Of a stretch of 64,000 nt of DNA, positions 1-8,952 are shown in pieces. Under the pieces are notes generated by a model that did not search any database, was not told the DNA's origin, and saw only the letters and a program-made list of their open reading frames with translations. Source of the stretch: Cellvibrio polysaccharolyticus. Its GTDB lineage: Bacteria > Pseudomonadota > Gammaproteobacteria > Pseudomonadales > Cellvibrionaceae. The translations under genes were made by a program, and so were the position numbers. How positions within the stretch are numbered: position 1 is the stretch's first letter; each line of letters starts with the position of its first letter. The stretch covers positions 2,666,001 to 2,730,000 of the forward strand of contig NZ_PRDL01000001.1 of assembly GCF_015182315.1 (NCBI RefSeq), read 5' to 3'.

Positions 1-1652
1 TAGTTGCGGCGCGACAGGATGCGGATCATTTTTATGATAGCGAGGGCAATCGCAAAACAACGCTGTATGGCATTGTCGATTTCAAGCTGGCAGACAGCAC
101 GGTGCTGAGTGTGGGTGGCAGCCGCGACACCCAACACGGTGCGCCGGATCAGCCAGCAGGTTTACCCCGTTACACGAATGGCGCAACACTTGATATCAGC
201 CGTCGTGCCGGTTATCCCGGTTGGGCGGTGCGCAATTACGATGTCGATAATATATTCCTTACCCTGGAACACCGTTTCAACGAACAGTGGCGATTAAAAA
301 CTGGAGCATCCGACACCCGAACCCGTAATGGCGTTAACGAAATACCGGTGTATTCCGGAGCGGTTGACCTGCAAAGCCATATTGGCCTGGGCAGCTACGC
401 AACCCTTGCGGATTGGAACCGTCAGGTAAAAACCTTCGATTTCAATCTGATTGGCGAATTGAATTTATGGCAGCGGCAACAACAACTGGTGTTCGGTGCT
501 GACCTTAACGATTCCAGTCAATACAGCCTTATTGGTAGCGTTCCCGCGAATGATCCTGTTCGCAATCAGCCCATCGACTGGTCACAATTCAACTCGGAAA
601 CCGCGCTGAAGCGCTGGAGCAATACACCGGCGTGGGATAACGATACCCGGCACAAACAACAAGGCCTCTACGCCTACGGCAAGTTTCAACTCTACGGCCC
701 ATTGAGCCTTACGCTCGGTGGGCGCTATGCCGTATTTGATGGATACAGTACCGGCCTCAATGCCTACCCTGCCGAGGGGGAACCTTGCCCGAGCTGGGCA
801 ACAACCTGCGGTACTGCCGTTTCGCTTAATAATATGAGTAGCGATAATATTTTTATCCCCTATTACGCACTCACCTACGATATCAGCACAACCTGGTCTG
901 CCTATGTTTCGCTATCCCGTAGTTACGAAAATCAAAGCAACTACTATGACCGAAACCACAACCCGCTCGACCCCACCGAAGGTAATAGTTGGGAGCTGGG
1001 GCTAAAAGGCGAGTTCTTTGAGGGGCGCCTTAACAGCAATATCACCTTTTATCGCAGCAAGCGCGATAACTATGCGGTATCGGTAGGCGGTGATGAAACC
1101 TTCAATCAAATTGGAAAAAGTTGTTGCTATGCAGGTAACGGGGAATTTCTGGCGCAGGGGGTAGAAATTGACCTCAGTGGTGCATTAACCGCTAACTGGC
1201 AAATCAATGCCGGTTACACCTACGACGACAACAAAACCGAGTACGGCAGTAATGAGGGTATCCGTTACGCCAGCTATGCGCCTCGCCATATTTTGCGGCT
1301 TTGGAGCAGCTACCAATTGCAGGGCGTTTTTGCCGGTTTGAGATTGGGTGGCGGGGTGCAGGCTCAATCCGACTTCTTCCGCAGCGGAACCGTACGAACC
1401 TGGAATCCAACCGGAGGACGGGATGGCGCTGGTGCTTTTGATGGCCCGAATGTGCCCTATCAATTTAACGAGCCGGGCCGCGCCTTGTGGAACTTCTTTG
1501 CCGAATACCGTTTGAATGACAACTGGTCTGCCGCGCTTAACGTCAATAATGCCTTCGATAAACGTTACTACCAGTCTGTCGGCACTACAACGGGTGGCAA
1601 CTACTATGGCGCACCGGGCAACTGGACGTTAACCTTGAGAAGCACCTTCTGA
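1..1652 (+). CDS. TonB-dependent siderophore receptor, C-terminal part
   Basis: Partial gene: the reading frame is already open at base 3, so the signal peptide and most of the plug domain lie outside the window. What remains is roughly 550 residues of outer-membrane beta-barrel with alternating polar and aromatic strands, late barrel motifs such as EGNSWELGLKGEF, and a terminal phenylalanine (TLRSTF), the usual C-terminal signature for BAM insertion. Strand order resembles FhuE/FpvA-type ferric hydroxamate or pyoverdine receptors, so TonB-driven import of a ferric siderophore is the likely job. The exact ligand cannot be read from the sequence. A strong terminator follows 43 bp after the stop. 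No other gene of the same operon is visible. Confidence 0.85.
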   Translation, partial: VAARQDADHFYDSEGNRKTTLYGIVDFKLADSTVLSVGGSRDTQHGAPDQPAGLPRYTNGATLDISRRAGYPGWAVRNYDVDNIFLTLEHRFNEQWRLKTGASDTRTRNGVNEIPVYSGAVDLQSHIGLGSYATLADWNRQVKTFDFNLIGELNLWQRQQQLVFGADLNDSSQYSLIGSVPANDPVRNQPIDWSQFNSETALKRWSNTPAWDNDTRHKQQGLYAYGKFQLYGPLSLTLGGRYAVFDGYSTGLNAYPAEGEPCPSWATTCGTAVSLNNMSSDNIFIPYYALTYDISTTWSAYVSLSRSYENQSNYYDRNHNPLDPTEGNSWELGLKGEFFEGRLNSNITFYRSKRDNYAVSVGGDETFNQIGKSCCYAGNGEFLAQGVEIDLSGALTANWQINAGYTYDDNKTEYGSNEGIRYASYAPRHILRLWSSYQLQGVFAGLRLGGGVQAQSDFFRSGTVRTWNPTGGRDGAGAFDGPNVPYQFNEPGRALWNFFAEYRLNDNWSAALNVNNAFDKRYYQSVGTTTGGNYYGAPGNWTLTLRSTF

Positions 1653-1694
1653 TCACCCGCCTTTTTAAAAGGCACACGCTTTTTACTGACATAA

Positions 1695-1728
1695 AAAAAT
1701 ACCTGCCGGGGTAACGGCAGGTATTTTT
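1695..1728 (+). terminator. Rho-independent terminator after the TonB receptor
   Basis: ACCTGCCG (1701-1708) pairs with CGGCAGGT (1715-1722) across a 6-nt loop. The stem is flanked by an A-run and followed by TTTTT. It sits 43 bp after the receptor stop and could also work for the opposite strand. Confidence 0.85.
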
Positions 1729-1737
1729 CAGAGAGAT

Positions 1738-1770
1738 AAAAAATTGGCGCCAGTGATGCGCCAATTTTTT
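1738..1770 (-). terminator. Terminator of the DUF3185 gene
   Basis: AATTGGCGC and GCGCCAATT arms enclose a 7-nt loop (1751-1757), with A- and T-runs on the two sides. The hairpin ends 7 bp beyond the stop of the minus-strand small gene. Together with the hairpin at 1695-1728 it forms a two-hairpin boundary between convergent genes. Confidence 0.75.
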
Positions 1771-1776
1771 ATCAAT

Positions 1777-1977
1777 TTACTTCTTGAAGGTCAGAACCAG
1801 CCCGACAACCAGGCTCACAATCCCGCCGATGATCAGCGTCATGGAGCGGTCTGTTCCTGTACCGGTAACAGCCTCAGAAACTTCTGAAACGACTGATTGA
1901 GATTCCTGATAACCCATAAATGCAAGGCCAACACCCAGTACAATTAATGCAATGCCAATTATTCTTACCGGACTCAT
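1777..1977 (-). CDS. DUF3185 family small membrane protein
   Basis: 66-residue protein with two hydrophobic segments (about residues 4-22 and 46-63) joined by a short hydrophilic loop rich in Ser, Thr and Gly. The pattern SPVRIIGIALIVLGVGLAFMG near the start and IIGGIVSLVVGLVLTF near the end matches the DUF3185 family of two-helix inner-membrane proteins. The start is ATG with GGAG 8-9 bp upstream. The gene is monocistronic and convergent with the TonB receptor. The family has no established function; nothing around it suggests one. Confidence 0.75.
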   Translation of the reverse strand: MSPVRIIGIALIVLGVGLAFMGYQESQSVVSEVSEAVTGTGTDRSMTLIIGGIVSLVVGLVLTFKK

Positions 1978-2130
1978 GCAAATTCTCCGTGATTGGTTTC
2001 CGATGGAAACAGCCCCTTGTATCGGTGGCCGTTAAATTTCAGTCTAGCAGCAGAAACAAACTTTGCCGCCCGCAAACCCATTTATGAGAACCGGATACAA
2101 AAAACGGTGACATAGCAATAAAGGCTGGAC

Positions 2131-2160
2131 AAAAAACAATCAGCCCGCAATAAGCGGGCT
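2131..2160 (-). terminator. Terminator of the GH26 mannanase gene
   Basis: AGCCCGC (2142-2148), loop AATAA, GCGGGCT (2154-2160). Read on the minus strand the hairpin is followed by GATTGTTTTTT, giving a typical U-tract. It lies 14 bp after the mannanase stop. Confidence 0.8.
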
Positions 2161-2173
2161 GTTGTCTCAACAC

Positions 2174-4006
2174 CTACTCAAAGTCCGGCAACTCATCCAG
2201 AGTGATTACCCGTTCATGGTTGTAGACATGGATTTTGTGGGCGTTGGTGTTGTAGTACTCACCAGTCCAGAAGTTACTGGAGCTGGTTACGCCTTCTGCG
2301 GTGTCGGTATCATTCCACACTACAAAGTAAAGCCACCAGGCACCGTCGGCTGCCATCAAATCCGGATCAGGAATATTACTGTTTTCACTGAGTGCGACCA
2401 TCTTGCGCTCTTGTGGAAACTCGCTGGTCAGATTGTAGAAAGACAACTGCGATTCGTAATTCTGATTACCGTCATAAATATCGTAGCTGACAATATCCAC
2501 ATACTCATCACCCGGATACCAGGCTGCGCTTTGGCCGTTCCACACCCAGATCAAATTATTCAAGCCATAGTGATTGGTCAAACGATCGTACAGATGGCGC
2601 CACAAAACTACCTGGGCGTAAGCTGGCGGAATACCATCGGTACGATCACTGCGTCCCCACCAGAACCAGCCGCCAGACGCTTCGTGTAAAGGGCGCCACA
2701 GCACCGTTACACCGGCATTTTCCAATCGCTGCAACTCCGCCGCAATCAGGGCGATATCCGCCTCAATACTGGCAAAACTCAAGCTGCCGGTATCCAGCAC
2801 TCCGTTGGCAATCGGGATAGTAAAGTCGGTGCTGTCCGTGTAGAACTCACCAATGGTCAGATCACTGGCATCAGGGTCGCGCCAGTGCCAGGCAAAGGTT
2901 ACCAGGCCACCGCGGTTCCAATGGGTAATGGCTTCTTCTGTTTGCAACAGCCCCGGATTGCCTGCCCACAAGCCGTAGTTCATAAAGTCGTAACCCATAA
3001 TTGCTGGCGCACGTCCGGTATCGTTGATCACTCGCTGATACTGGTCAATGTTGTCCTGCCAGGTCAGATCCTGCTGGCCGGATAGCATGTACTCACCCCA
3101 AATGGATTTCAAATAGCTGTAAACATTCTGTGTCGTGGTATTGGCGTTGTCATTAACCGGAGCATCACGCAGCGGGTCCTGGCTAGTGCTGCCAAAACCC
3201 GGGCACATACTTTGCGACAAACACACCTGGCCACTTTCGCTGCCCCAGCTGCCGTTGTCTACCGCGCAGAAATTCAACTGCGATGCACCAATCATGCAAT
3301 AAGGATAACTGCCAGGGCCAGGATCTGCGGCTGAACCGTAAACGATACAGGAGTGGCTGTTTTCCCAACCCCAACCATCGCCATCCGGATCGGAATCTGC
3401 CGTACGGCAATAAGGCCAACCGTTACCCGCCGCATTGGGAATTACATTGCCGCCACCAACACTGCTCGATGAGCTGGAAACGGCACTGCTAATACTGCTC
3501 GAAGAATCGCTGGATGAGGATTCACTGGATGAAGCGTCACTACTGGTCACCGATGAAACACTGCTTACCGACGACACACTACTGACAGAAGAAACCGATG
3601 AGGCCGAACCGCCGCCACTGACTACCAGGGCGGTGAGCGTCGGCAAATAATTGCTGCCGAGTACATCCGCACAAAAACCGAAGGAGGTTTGATTACCCGC
3701 GTTGATTGGATTGTTGTAGGACAACCCGCTAACCGTGTTACCGCTGACCTGGCCATTCCACAAATTATTAATTTGTGAGTTGGCAAGATTAAGCGTCACC
3801 TGCCAGGAACTGACAGCAGCCGAACCATTATTCGCTACAGTAACTGCGGCACAATAGCCGCCACCCCAATCATTTTGAATAGTTAATGTAGCAACCGCCG
3901 TACCATTGTCAGACGTTACGGAATTGGCGTGACTGATGGAAGCGAATAACAGAAGGCTTGAAGATAGCGCATAAACTGCCGCGCGCCTGAAAATAGAAAT
4001 CTCCAT
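2174..4006 (-). CDS. Secreted CBM2-CBM10-GH26 beta-mannanase
   Basis: Secreted multimodular endo-beta-1,4-mannanase, 610 residues. An upstream in-frame start exists, but the ATG at 4006 has GGAG 6-8 bp before it and begins a clean signal peptide (about 1-27, ending SISHA). Next come a CBM2-type cellulose-binding module (about 28-130, with the terminal cysteine pair and exposed Trp), a Ser/Val-Ser linker (about 133-184), a CBM10-like module (about 190-222, DPDGDGWGWEN), a second Cys-rich stretch (about 232-272), and the GH26 catalytic domain (about 280-610). The acid/base is probably E442 in WRPLHEASGGW and the nucleophile E541 in ALSENS. Family knowledge predicts cleavage of mannan or galactomannan while anchored to cellulose. 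This architecture is typical of Cellvibrio plant-wall enzymes. The gene has its own terminator. Confidence 0.93.
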   Translation of the reverse strand: MEISIFRRAAVYALSSSLLLFASISHANSVTSDNGTAVATLTIQNDWGGGYCAAVTVANNGSAAVSSWQVTLNLANSQINNLWNGQVSGNTVSGLSYNNPINAGNQTSFGFCADVLGSNYLPTLTALVVSGGGSASSVSSVSSVSSVSSVSSVTSSDASSSESSSSDSSSSISSAVSSSSSSVGGGNVIPNAAGNGWPYCRTADSDPDGDGWGWENSHSCIVYGSAADPGPGSYPYCMIGASQLNFCAVDNGSWGSESGQVCLSQSMCPGFGSTSQDPLRDAPVNDNANTTTQNVYSYLKSIWGEYMLSGQQDLTWQDNIDQYQRVINDTGRAPAIMGYDFMNYGLWAGNPGLLQTEEAITHWNRGGLVTFAWHWRDPDASDLTIGEFYTDSTDFTIPIANGVLDTGSLSFASIEADIALIAAELQRLENAGVTVLWRPLHEASGGWFWWGRSDRTDGIPPAYAQVVLWRHLYDRLTNHYGLNNLIWVWNGQSAAWYPGDEYVDIVSYDIYDGNQNYESQLSFYNLTSEFPQERKMVALSENSNIPDPDLMAADGAWWLYFVVWNDTDTAEGVTSSSNFWTGEYYNTNAHKIHVYNHERVITLDELPDFE

Positions 4007-4371
4007 ATATTTCTCCAGGAAATTAAAGCGTAGCAAGAAGGAAGGCAGCACCCGAAAACAAACAACCGGATTACCAGAGTGAATAAAAAAATTATTTTTA
4101 TCTTGAATGGAAATCAAAATCCATAACATCAATTTCCGAAAAAATAGTGACAGAAAATTTTGGAAATAAGTATATGCAAATCACGTTTTAACGAGGAGGA
4201 TTGCGACAAAATCACTTCAGAATGCGCTTATGTGACGATAAAAACGCATCAAGGTATAAAAAGGAAAACAACGCGACAAAAGGTTGCGCGACTCTGCGCA
4301 TAACACAACAGCGTTAATTTTTAATCGTTATTCTTCAATTAACACCGGCAACTGGCAGGCAGTGATTAACA
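4007..4371. other. Non-coding region upstream of the mannanase
   Basis: 365 bp between the LacI-type gene and the mannanase start, both on the minus strand. It must hold the mannanase promoter and 5' leader. I see no convincing ORF, no clear Rho-independent terminator for the LacI gene, and no perfect palindrome that would mark an operator. The part near 4070-4170 is AT-rich. Confidence 0.5.
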
Positions 4372-5421
4372 TTAACTGCTTTCCCGCTCGATGAGTGTAC
4401 ATTGCAAATGAAAATGCGCCGGGGCGTTTTCCGGCGCGGGTAACGCGCCCACCAATTCGAGAATACGGCGCGCAGCAACTTCACCAATTTCCGTTGCCGG
4501 TGGACGAATGGTAGTAAGGCTGGGGTAAAGTTTGTCGGCAATAGCGTAATCACCAAACCCGACAATGGCACACTGCTGAGGAATATGAATACCGGCGCGC
4601 TGCGCTGCCAGCAGAGCACCGCAGGCCAGATTATCGTTAGCAAAAATAATCGCATCCGCCGGTTTATCACCGCCGATTAATGCTTTAAACGCTTCTTCGC
4701 CCGCTTCCAGCGGCAGCCTGGCGGTGGGGGTAAATATCTGTGCCGCTCGCCCCTCCTGTTCCACCACCTCTTTGTAACCATTGCTGCGGTCTACTGCGCT
4801 GCCATCACCGGCAATGCTGTTGGTCACAAAGGCAATGCGCTGGTAGCCCTTGCCAATCAGGTAGCGTGCGGCCATGCGCCCCACATCTTCGTGCATAAAC
4901 CCGACCTGGATCGGGCTGCGTTCCGTTTGCAGATCCCAAATTTCCAGCACCGGAATGCCCGCCTGGGCAATCATTTTTTCTGTTGCTTCGGTATGAAAAT
5001 AACTGGTCAGCACCAGCGCAGCAGGCGACCAGCCCAAAAAGCTGCGCACCGCATTTTCTTCCTGCTCCGACGAAAAATAGCTCGAAGAGAGCATCAGCTG
5101 ATAGCCATTCTGGCTGAGGATATCGCTGAAACTCTGGATGGTATTGGCAAAAATTGGCCCGGAAATATTGGGAATGACCATCCCCACAATACGTGAGCTG
5201 GCAGACGCCAGACCACCCGCCACCAGATTGGGCACATAACCCAGCTCGGCCACCGCCGCAGCAATTTGCCCGCGCAGTTCTTCCGACACGGAATCCGGCT
5301 GTTTGAAATAGCGCGACACCGTAATGGCCGACACGCCGACATGACTGGCGACCTGGCGGATGGTAACGCGGCCAGCGGTGCTGCGGGGTTTTCGAGTGGT
5401 TGCGGGGAGTGAATTGTCCAT
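4372..5421 (-). CDS. LacI/GntR-type transcriptional repressor
   Basis: 349-residue LacI-family regulator. The N-terminal helix-turn-helix (about residues 19-40, VTIRQVASHVGVSAITVSRY) is followed by a hinge helix and a periplasmic-binding-protein-like effector domain (about 75-345). The HTH and the operator next door resemble those of the gluconate repressor GntR group. It is transcribed divergently from the ABC transporter operon at 5524, and the palindrome TGTTACCGGTAACA in between (5494-5507) is the obvious binding site. Repression lifted by a sugar or sugar-acid ligand is inferred. The effector is unknown. The start ATG at 5421 has AAAGG about 8 bp upstream. Confidence 0.9.
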   Translation of the reverse strand: MDNSLPATTRKPRSTAGRVTIRQVASHVGVSAITVSRYFKQPDSVSEELRGQIAAAVAELGYVPNLVAGGLASASSRIVGMVIPNISGPIFANTIQSFSDILSQNGYQLMLSSSYFSSEQEENAVRSFLGWSPAALVLTSYFHTEATEKMIAQAGIPVLEIWDLQTERSPIQVGFMHEDVGRMAARYLIGKGYQRIAFVTNSIAGDGSAVDRSNGYKEVVEQEGRAAQIFTPTARLPLEAGEEAFKALIGGDKPADAIIFANDNLACGALLAAQRAGIHIPQQCAIVGFGDYAIADKLYPSLTTIRPPATEIGEVAARRILELVGALPAPENAPAHFHLQCTLIERESS

Positions 5422-5480
5422 ATGCCTTTATCGTATATGAGGATAACCAACTGTTCTTTTCAATCTTAATTGCCATTCAT

Positions 5481-5507
5481 TATATTGCGCAAATGTTACC
5501 GGTAACA
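5481..5507 (+). promoter_or_regulatory. ABC-operon -10 element and LacI-family operator
   Basis: TGTTACCGGTAACA at 5494-5507 is a perfect 14-bp palindrome closely matching the GntR-type LacI operator. A candidate -10 (TATATT, 5481-5486) places the transcription start at the left edge of the palindrome, so bound repressor would block initiation of the operon starting at 5524. The -35 (TTTCAA near 5458) is weak, as expected if activation or derepression matters. The same site could autoregulate the divergent repressor gene. Confidence 0.75.
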
Positions 5508-5523
5508 AGAAGAGTGTTGCGCC

Positions 5524-6756
5524 GTGGGTATTTCCAATCTGATTTCTGGTTTTGGCCTGTTTTACCGTTCCCGTACGGAAGGTGAATCAACGAGCCATAT
5601 TGATAAGAGTGCCGTTGCCAGCCCTGCATTGAATCGCAGCGAGGCGCGCTTTGCACTGACCTTGCAGGCGGTTGCCAAACGCTATGACCAGGCACGCCAG
5701 ACGCTCACCGGGGTAGACCTCACCGTCAACGCCGGTGAATTTGTCGCCCTGGTAGGGCCATCAGGCTGCGGAAAATCCACGCTGTTGCGCATGGTCGCCG
5801 GGCTTGAAAGCGTTACCGGGGGCGAAATTCGCATTGGCGAACAACGTATTAATGAACTGACGCCGGGCGAGCGCGATATCGCCATGGTGTTTCAGGATTA
5901 CGCGCTCTACCCCCATAAAACCGTATTTGAAAACATCGCCTTTGGTTTGCGCGTACGCGGTGCCGCGAAAGATGACATCAAACGTCGCGTCCATGAAGTG
6001 GCCGCGCAATTACAAATCACTGAATTCCTGTCACGCAAACCGGCCGCACTGTCTGGCGGCCAGCGCCAGCGGGTAGCAATAGGCCGCGCCCTCGCCCGCC
6101 ATGCGCGGTTATTTTTATTTGATGAACCCCTCTCCAACCTGGATGTAAAACTGCGCAATGAAATGCGTGTAGAGATTAAAAAATTGCATCAGCAATTTGG
6201 TATTACCACGCTCTATGTTACGCACGATCAGATTGAAGCCATGACCCTCGCCGATCGCATAGCGGTGATGTCCGATGGCAAAGTTGAACAGTACGGCACC
6301 CCCGATGAAGTTTACAACCAGCCGGCAACCACTTTTGTGGCCAGTTTTATCGGGTCGCCGGAAATGAATTTGCTCACCCTGCCGCTGCAATCACGCGCCG
6401 GTATTCGCGGTGTGCTATTGGGAGATGTATTCCTGCCTTTGCCTGCAGAATTCTCTGCCTTTAAAGGTGACGATGTGGTGGTCGGCTTGCGCCCCGAAGC
6501 AGTTTTGCCTGCACAGGACGCGACCAATGCGACCACTGCTCGCTTGTTATTGATTGAACCGCTGGGTGCAGAAACCATTGTTACGCTGGATGTGCAAGGC
6601 CAACAACTTACCGCTCGCTGGGCAGCAGAGCGCAGCTTGTCAGAAGTCACTCATTTACCCATCACCGTTGATAACAAAAAACTGCATTGGTTTAACCCGA
6701 AAACGCGGGTGAACTTAGCCGTACATTTTTCCAACCCGGCTGGAGCGCAAGCCTGA
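5524..6756 (+). CDS. Sugar ABC transporter ATPase (MalK/UgpC family)
   Basis: 410-residue ATP-binding subunit of a CUT1-type carbohydrate importer. Walker A GPSGCGKST is at residues 78-86, the Q-loop near 124, signature LSGGQ at 176-180, Walker B ending DE at 200-201, followed by the OB-fold regulatory domain typical of MalK (about 250-400). The start is GTG only 17 bp after the operator. The protein carries about 44 residues before the family's usual beginning (ALTLQAVAKRYD), with no better in-frame start that has a Shine-Dalgarno. The extension may be real or translation may begin at an internal TTG. It is first in a tightly packed operon; its TGA overlaps the next ATG by one base. Confidence 0.92.
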   Translation: MGISNLISGFGLFYRSRTEGESTSHIDKSAVASPALNRSEARFALTLQAVAKRYDQARQTLTGVDLTVNAGEFVALVGPSGCGKSTLLRMVAGLESVTGGEIRIGEQRINELTPGERDIAMVFQDYALYPHKTVFENIAFGLRVRGAAKDDIKRRVHEVAAQLQITEFLSRKPAALSGGQRQRVAIGRALARHARLFLFDEPLSNLDVKLRNEMRVEIKKLHQQFGITTLYVTHDQIEAMTLADRIAVMSDGKVEQYGTPDEVYNQPATTFVASFIGSPEMNLLTLPLQSRAGIRGVLLGDVFLPLPAEFSAFKGDDVVVGLRPEAVLPAQDATNATTARLLLIEPLGAETIVTLDVQGQQLTARWAAERSLSEVTHLPITVDNKKLHWFNPKTRVNLAVHFSNPAGAQA

Positions 6757-8060
6757 TGAAATGGCTGCGTTTAAAATGGCTGTTTGCTGCGCTGTTGTTC
6801 AGCACCAGCTTGCTGGTATCCGCAGCGGATACGCCCATCGAATTGCGTTTGTTTGCCGGTGGCAACACCACCCGCCCGGATCTGTTGCGCCAACTGTTGG
6901 ATGACTACGAGGCGAAAAATCCCGGTGTGCGCGTGCACATCAGTGTGGGCAGTGCCACCGCAGAATTACAGCGCAAATATTTGACCACCCTGCTCAACGC
7001 ACAAGACTCCACGTACGACGTGTTTATTCTGGACATTACCAGCCCGGCACAATTTGCTGCCGCGGGCTGGACCGAACCACTGAATGCCTACCTCGGTAAT
7101 GAAGCCGCTCAACTGTTTAATGACTATTTACCGGTGTACCGCGAAGCCAACTGGTTTGACGGTCGGCTGGTCGCCCTGCCCGCTTACAGCGACGCCATGT
7201 TTATGTATTACCGCAAGGATTTGCTGGCGCAGTATGGCATCAATCCACCGCAAACCTGGCAAGAACTGGCCAGCGCCGCCAGTAGCATTCTTACGTCGGA
7301 AAATGATGGAAATTTACAAGGTTTGTCTATTCAGGGTGCACCTATTGAAGGCGCTGTGTGCACTTTTTTGCTGCCCTACTGGAGCCAGGGTTCGGATGTT
7401 ATTGATCAACAAGGTCAGCTGAATTTCAACCGCGAGCACGCCAGCAAAGGTTTGCAACTATGGCGGGATTTAATTACCCGGGGCGTTATTAAAAAAACCG
7501 TAGCAGAAGTAAAAACCGGCGATACCTTGAATGACTTCAAAGCAGGAAAAGCCGTGTTTGCCATCAACTGGGGTTTTGCCTGGGACAGATTTCAGCGCGA
7601 TGCCGACTCGCGCGTGCGCGATAACGTAGGCGTATTACGCTTACCGAAAATGATTGGCGGTGAGCATGCGAGTTGTATTGGCGGTTATCAATGGGCGGTG
7701 TCAGCCTTTTCCCGCCACAAAGCAGCATCGGTAGCGCTGGTGCGTTTTCTAGCGTCGAAAGAAGTCTCCACCCACCTGGCTTTACACGGCGGGCTGCTGC
7801 CTACCCGCACAGCACTTTATCGCAACGAGGCATTAACTGCGCAAATTCCCTGGTTGCCTTTTGCAGAACCGGTATTGCTTTCAGCCAAACCGCGCCCGGT
7901 AACACCGCGCTACGCCGAAGTTTCCAACGCGGTTCGCTCCACCACCTCGGCGGTGCTGGGCGGCTCCATGAGCGTGGACGAAGGCGTGAAGGATATCGAA
8001 CGCCGGCTCACCCGCATTTTGCGCAACGCCAATACAGCAGGAGCGGCAAGCCATGATTAG
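6756..8060 (+). CDS. Sugar ABC transporter substrate-binding protein
   Basis: 434-residue periplasmic binding protein of the maltose/trehalose-binding type (SBP family 1). Residues 1-23 form a Sec signal peptide (positive n-region, hydrophobic core, LLVSA cleavage site). The mature protein opens with IELRLFAGG and contains the two-lobe pattern of MalE/ThuE-like proteins, including FNREHASKGLQLW and the conserved ending with repeated Arg/Ala helices. It captures the ligand for the ATPase and permeases encoded on each side. Its 3' end overlaps the first permease by 8 bp. The ligand cannot be assigned; the neighbouring regulator and monooxygenase make a modified sugar or sugar-linked compound possible. 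Confidence 0.9.
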   Translation: MKWLRLKWLFAALLFSTSLLVSAADTPIELRLFAGGNTTRPDLLRQLLDDYEAKNPGVRVHISVGSATAELQRKYLTTLLNAQDSTYDVFILDITSPAQFAAAGWTEPLNAYLGNEAAQLFNDYLPVYREANWFDGRLVALPAYSDAMFMYYRKDLLAQYGINPPQTWQELASAASSILTSENDGNLQGLSIQGAPIEGAVCTFLLPYWSQGSDVIDQQGQLNFNREHASKGLQLWRDLITRGVIKKTVAEVKTGDTLNDFKAGKAVFAINWGFAWDRFQRDADSRVRDNVGVLRLPKMIGGEHASCIGGYQWAVSAFSRHKAASVALVRFLASKEVSTHLALHGGLLPTRTALYRNEALTAQIPWLPFAEPVLLSAKPRPVTPRYAEVSNAVRSTTSAVLGGSMSVDEGVKDIERRLTRILRNANTAGAASHD

Positions 8061-8952
8061 CCCACGTCTGCGCCACTCTGGCGCCCTTGGCCGCAGTGAT
8101 CGTCTGCTCGGTTTGGCGCTGGTAACACCGGCGGTGATTTTACTGGTCGCGCTTGTTGCCTGGCCGTTGGTGCGAATTTTTCACGATAGCTTGTTTGCGC
8201 TGCGCCTGACCGACCAGGCACCCGGATTATTTATCGGCCTGGAAAATTTTCTCTACGCATTGGAAGACCGCGATGTGCGCCGTGCCATGTGGGTCACCCT
8301 CGGCCTCACCCTGATTACCGTTCCGGGTGCGCTGGTATTGGGTTTGTTGCTGGCGTTGGCAGGCAATATCAATTTTCGCTGGCGCTGGCCCATCCGCCTC
8401 GCGTTGCTGTTGCCCTGGGTTTTACCCATGAGCTTTACCGGCATGATATTCGCCTGGTTTTTTAACAGCGACTACGGCGTGATTAACGATCTGTTGCGGC
8501 GCATGGGATATCAGCCGGTTGCTTTTTTATTGTCACCGGGCTGGGCATTTTTCTCGGTAGTGGTTGCAGTCACCTGGAAGACCTCATCCTTTGTTGCCCT
8601 GATTTTATTACCCGGCTTGCAAACCATTCCGCAAAGTTTGTATGAAGCGGCAAATCTCGAAGGAGCCAGCCGCTGGCAGCGTTTTTGCCACGTTACTTTG
8701 CCGCTGCTGATACCGGCCATTGTGGTTGCACTTATTTTTCGCACGCTCAGCGCGGTACAAACTTTTGATATTCCCTACGCCATGACCCAGGGCGGCCCCG
8801 GTCAGGCAACACAAACCCTGGCAATGCTGGTGAATACCGTGAGTATGGAATATCTGGATATCGGTTACGGCTCGTCGTTAGCGGTGCTGCTGTTTTTAAT
8901 GTCGCTGATTATCAGCCTGCCCTATCTCGTGCATTTGCGCCGGAGTGTGTAA
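8053..8952 (+). CDS. Sugar ABC transporter permease (MalF type)
   Basis: 299-residue inner-membrane permease with six predicted transmembrane helices. The EAA loop (EAANLEGASRWQRFCHVTLP, about residues 197-216) docks on the ATPase. Charged N-terminus RLRHSGALGRSDR precedes the first helix, as in MalF/UgpA-like subunits lacking the large periplasmic loop. It overlaps the binding-protein gene by 8 bp and the next permease by 1 bp, so the two permeases are translationally coupled and should form the heterodimeric channel. Confidence 0.92.
   Translation: MISPRLRHSGALGRSDRLLGLALVTPAVILLVALVAWPLVRIFHDSLFALRLTDQAPGLFIGLENFLYALEDRDVRRAMWVTLGLTLITVPGALVLGLLLALAGNINFRWRWPIRLALLLPWVLPMSFTGMIFAWFFNSDYGVINDLLRRMGYQPVAFLLSPGWAFFSVVVAVTWKTSSFVALILLPGLQTIPQSLYEAANLEGASRWQRFCHVTLPLLIPAIVVALIFRTLSAVQTFDIPYAMTQGGPGQATQTLAMLVNTVSMEYLDIGYGSSLAVLLFLMSLIISLPYLVHLRRSV

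Noticed and set aside
2162..2689. 175-codon plus-strand frame under the mannanase.
   Set aside because: It is the antisense shadow of the conserved GH26 domain.
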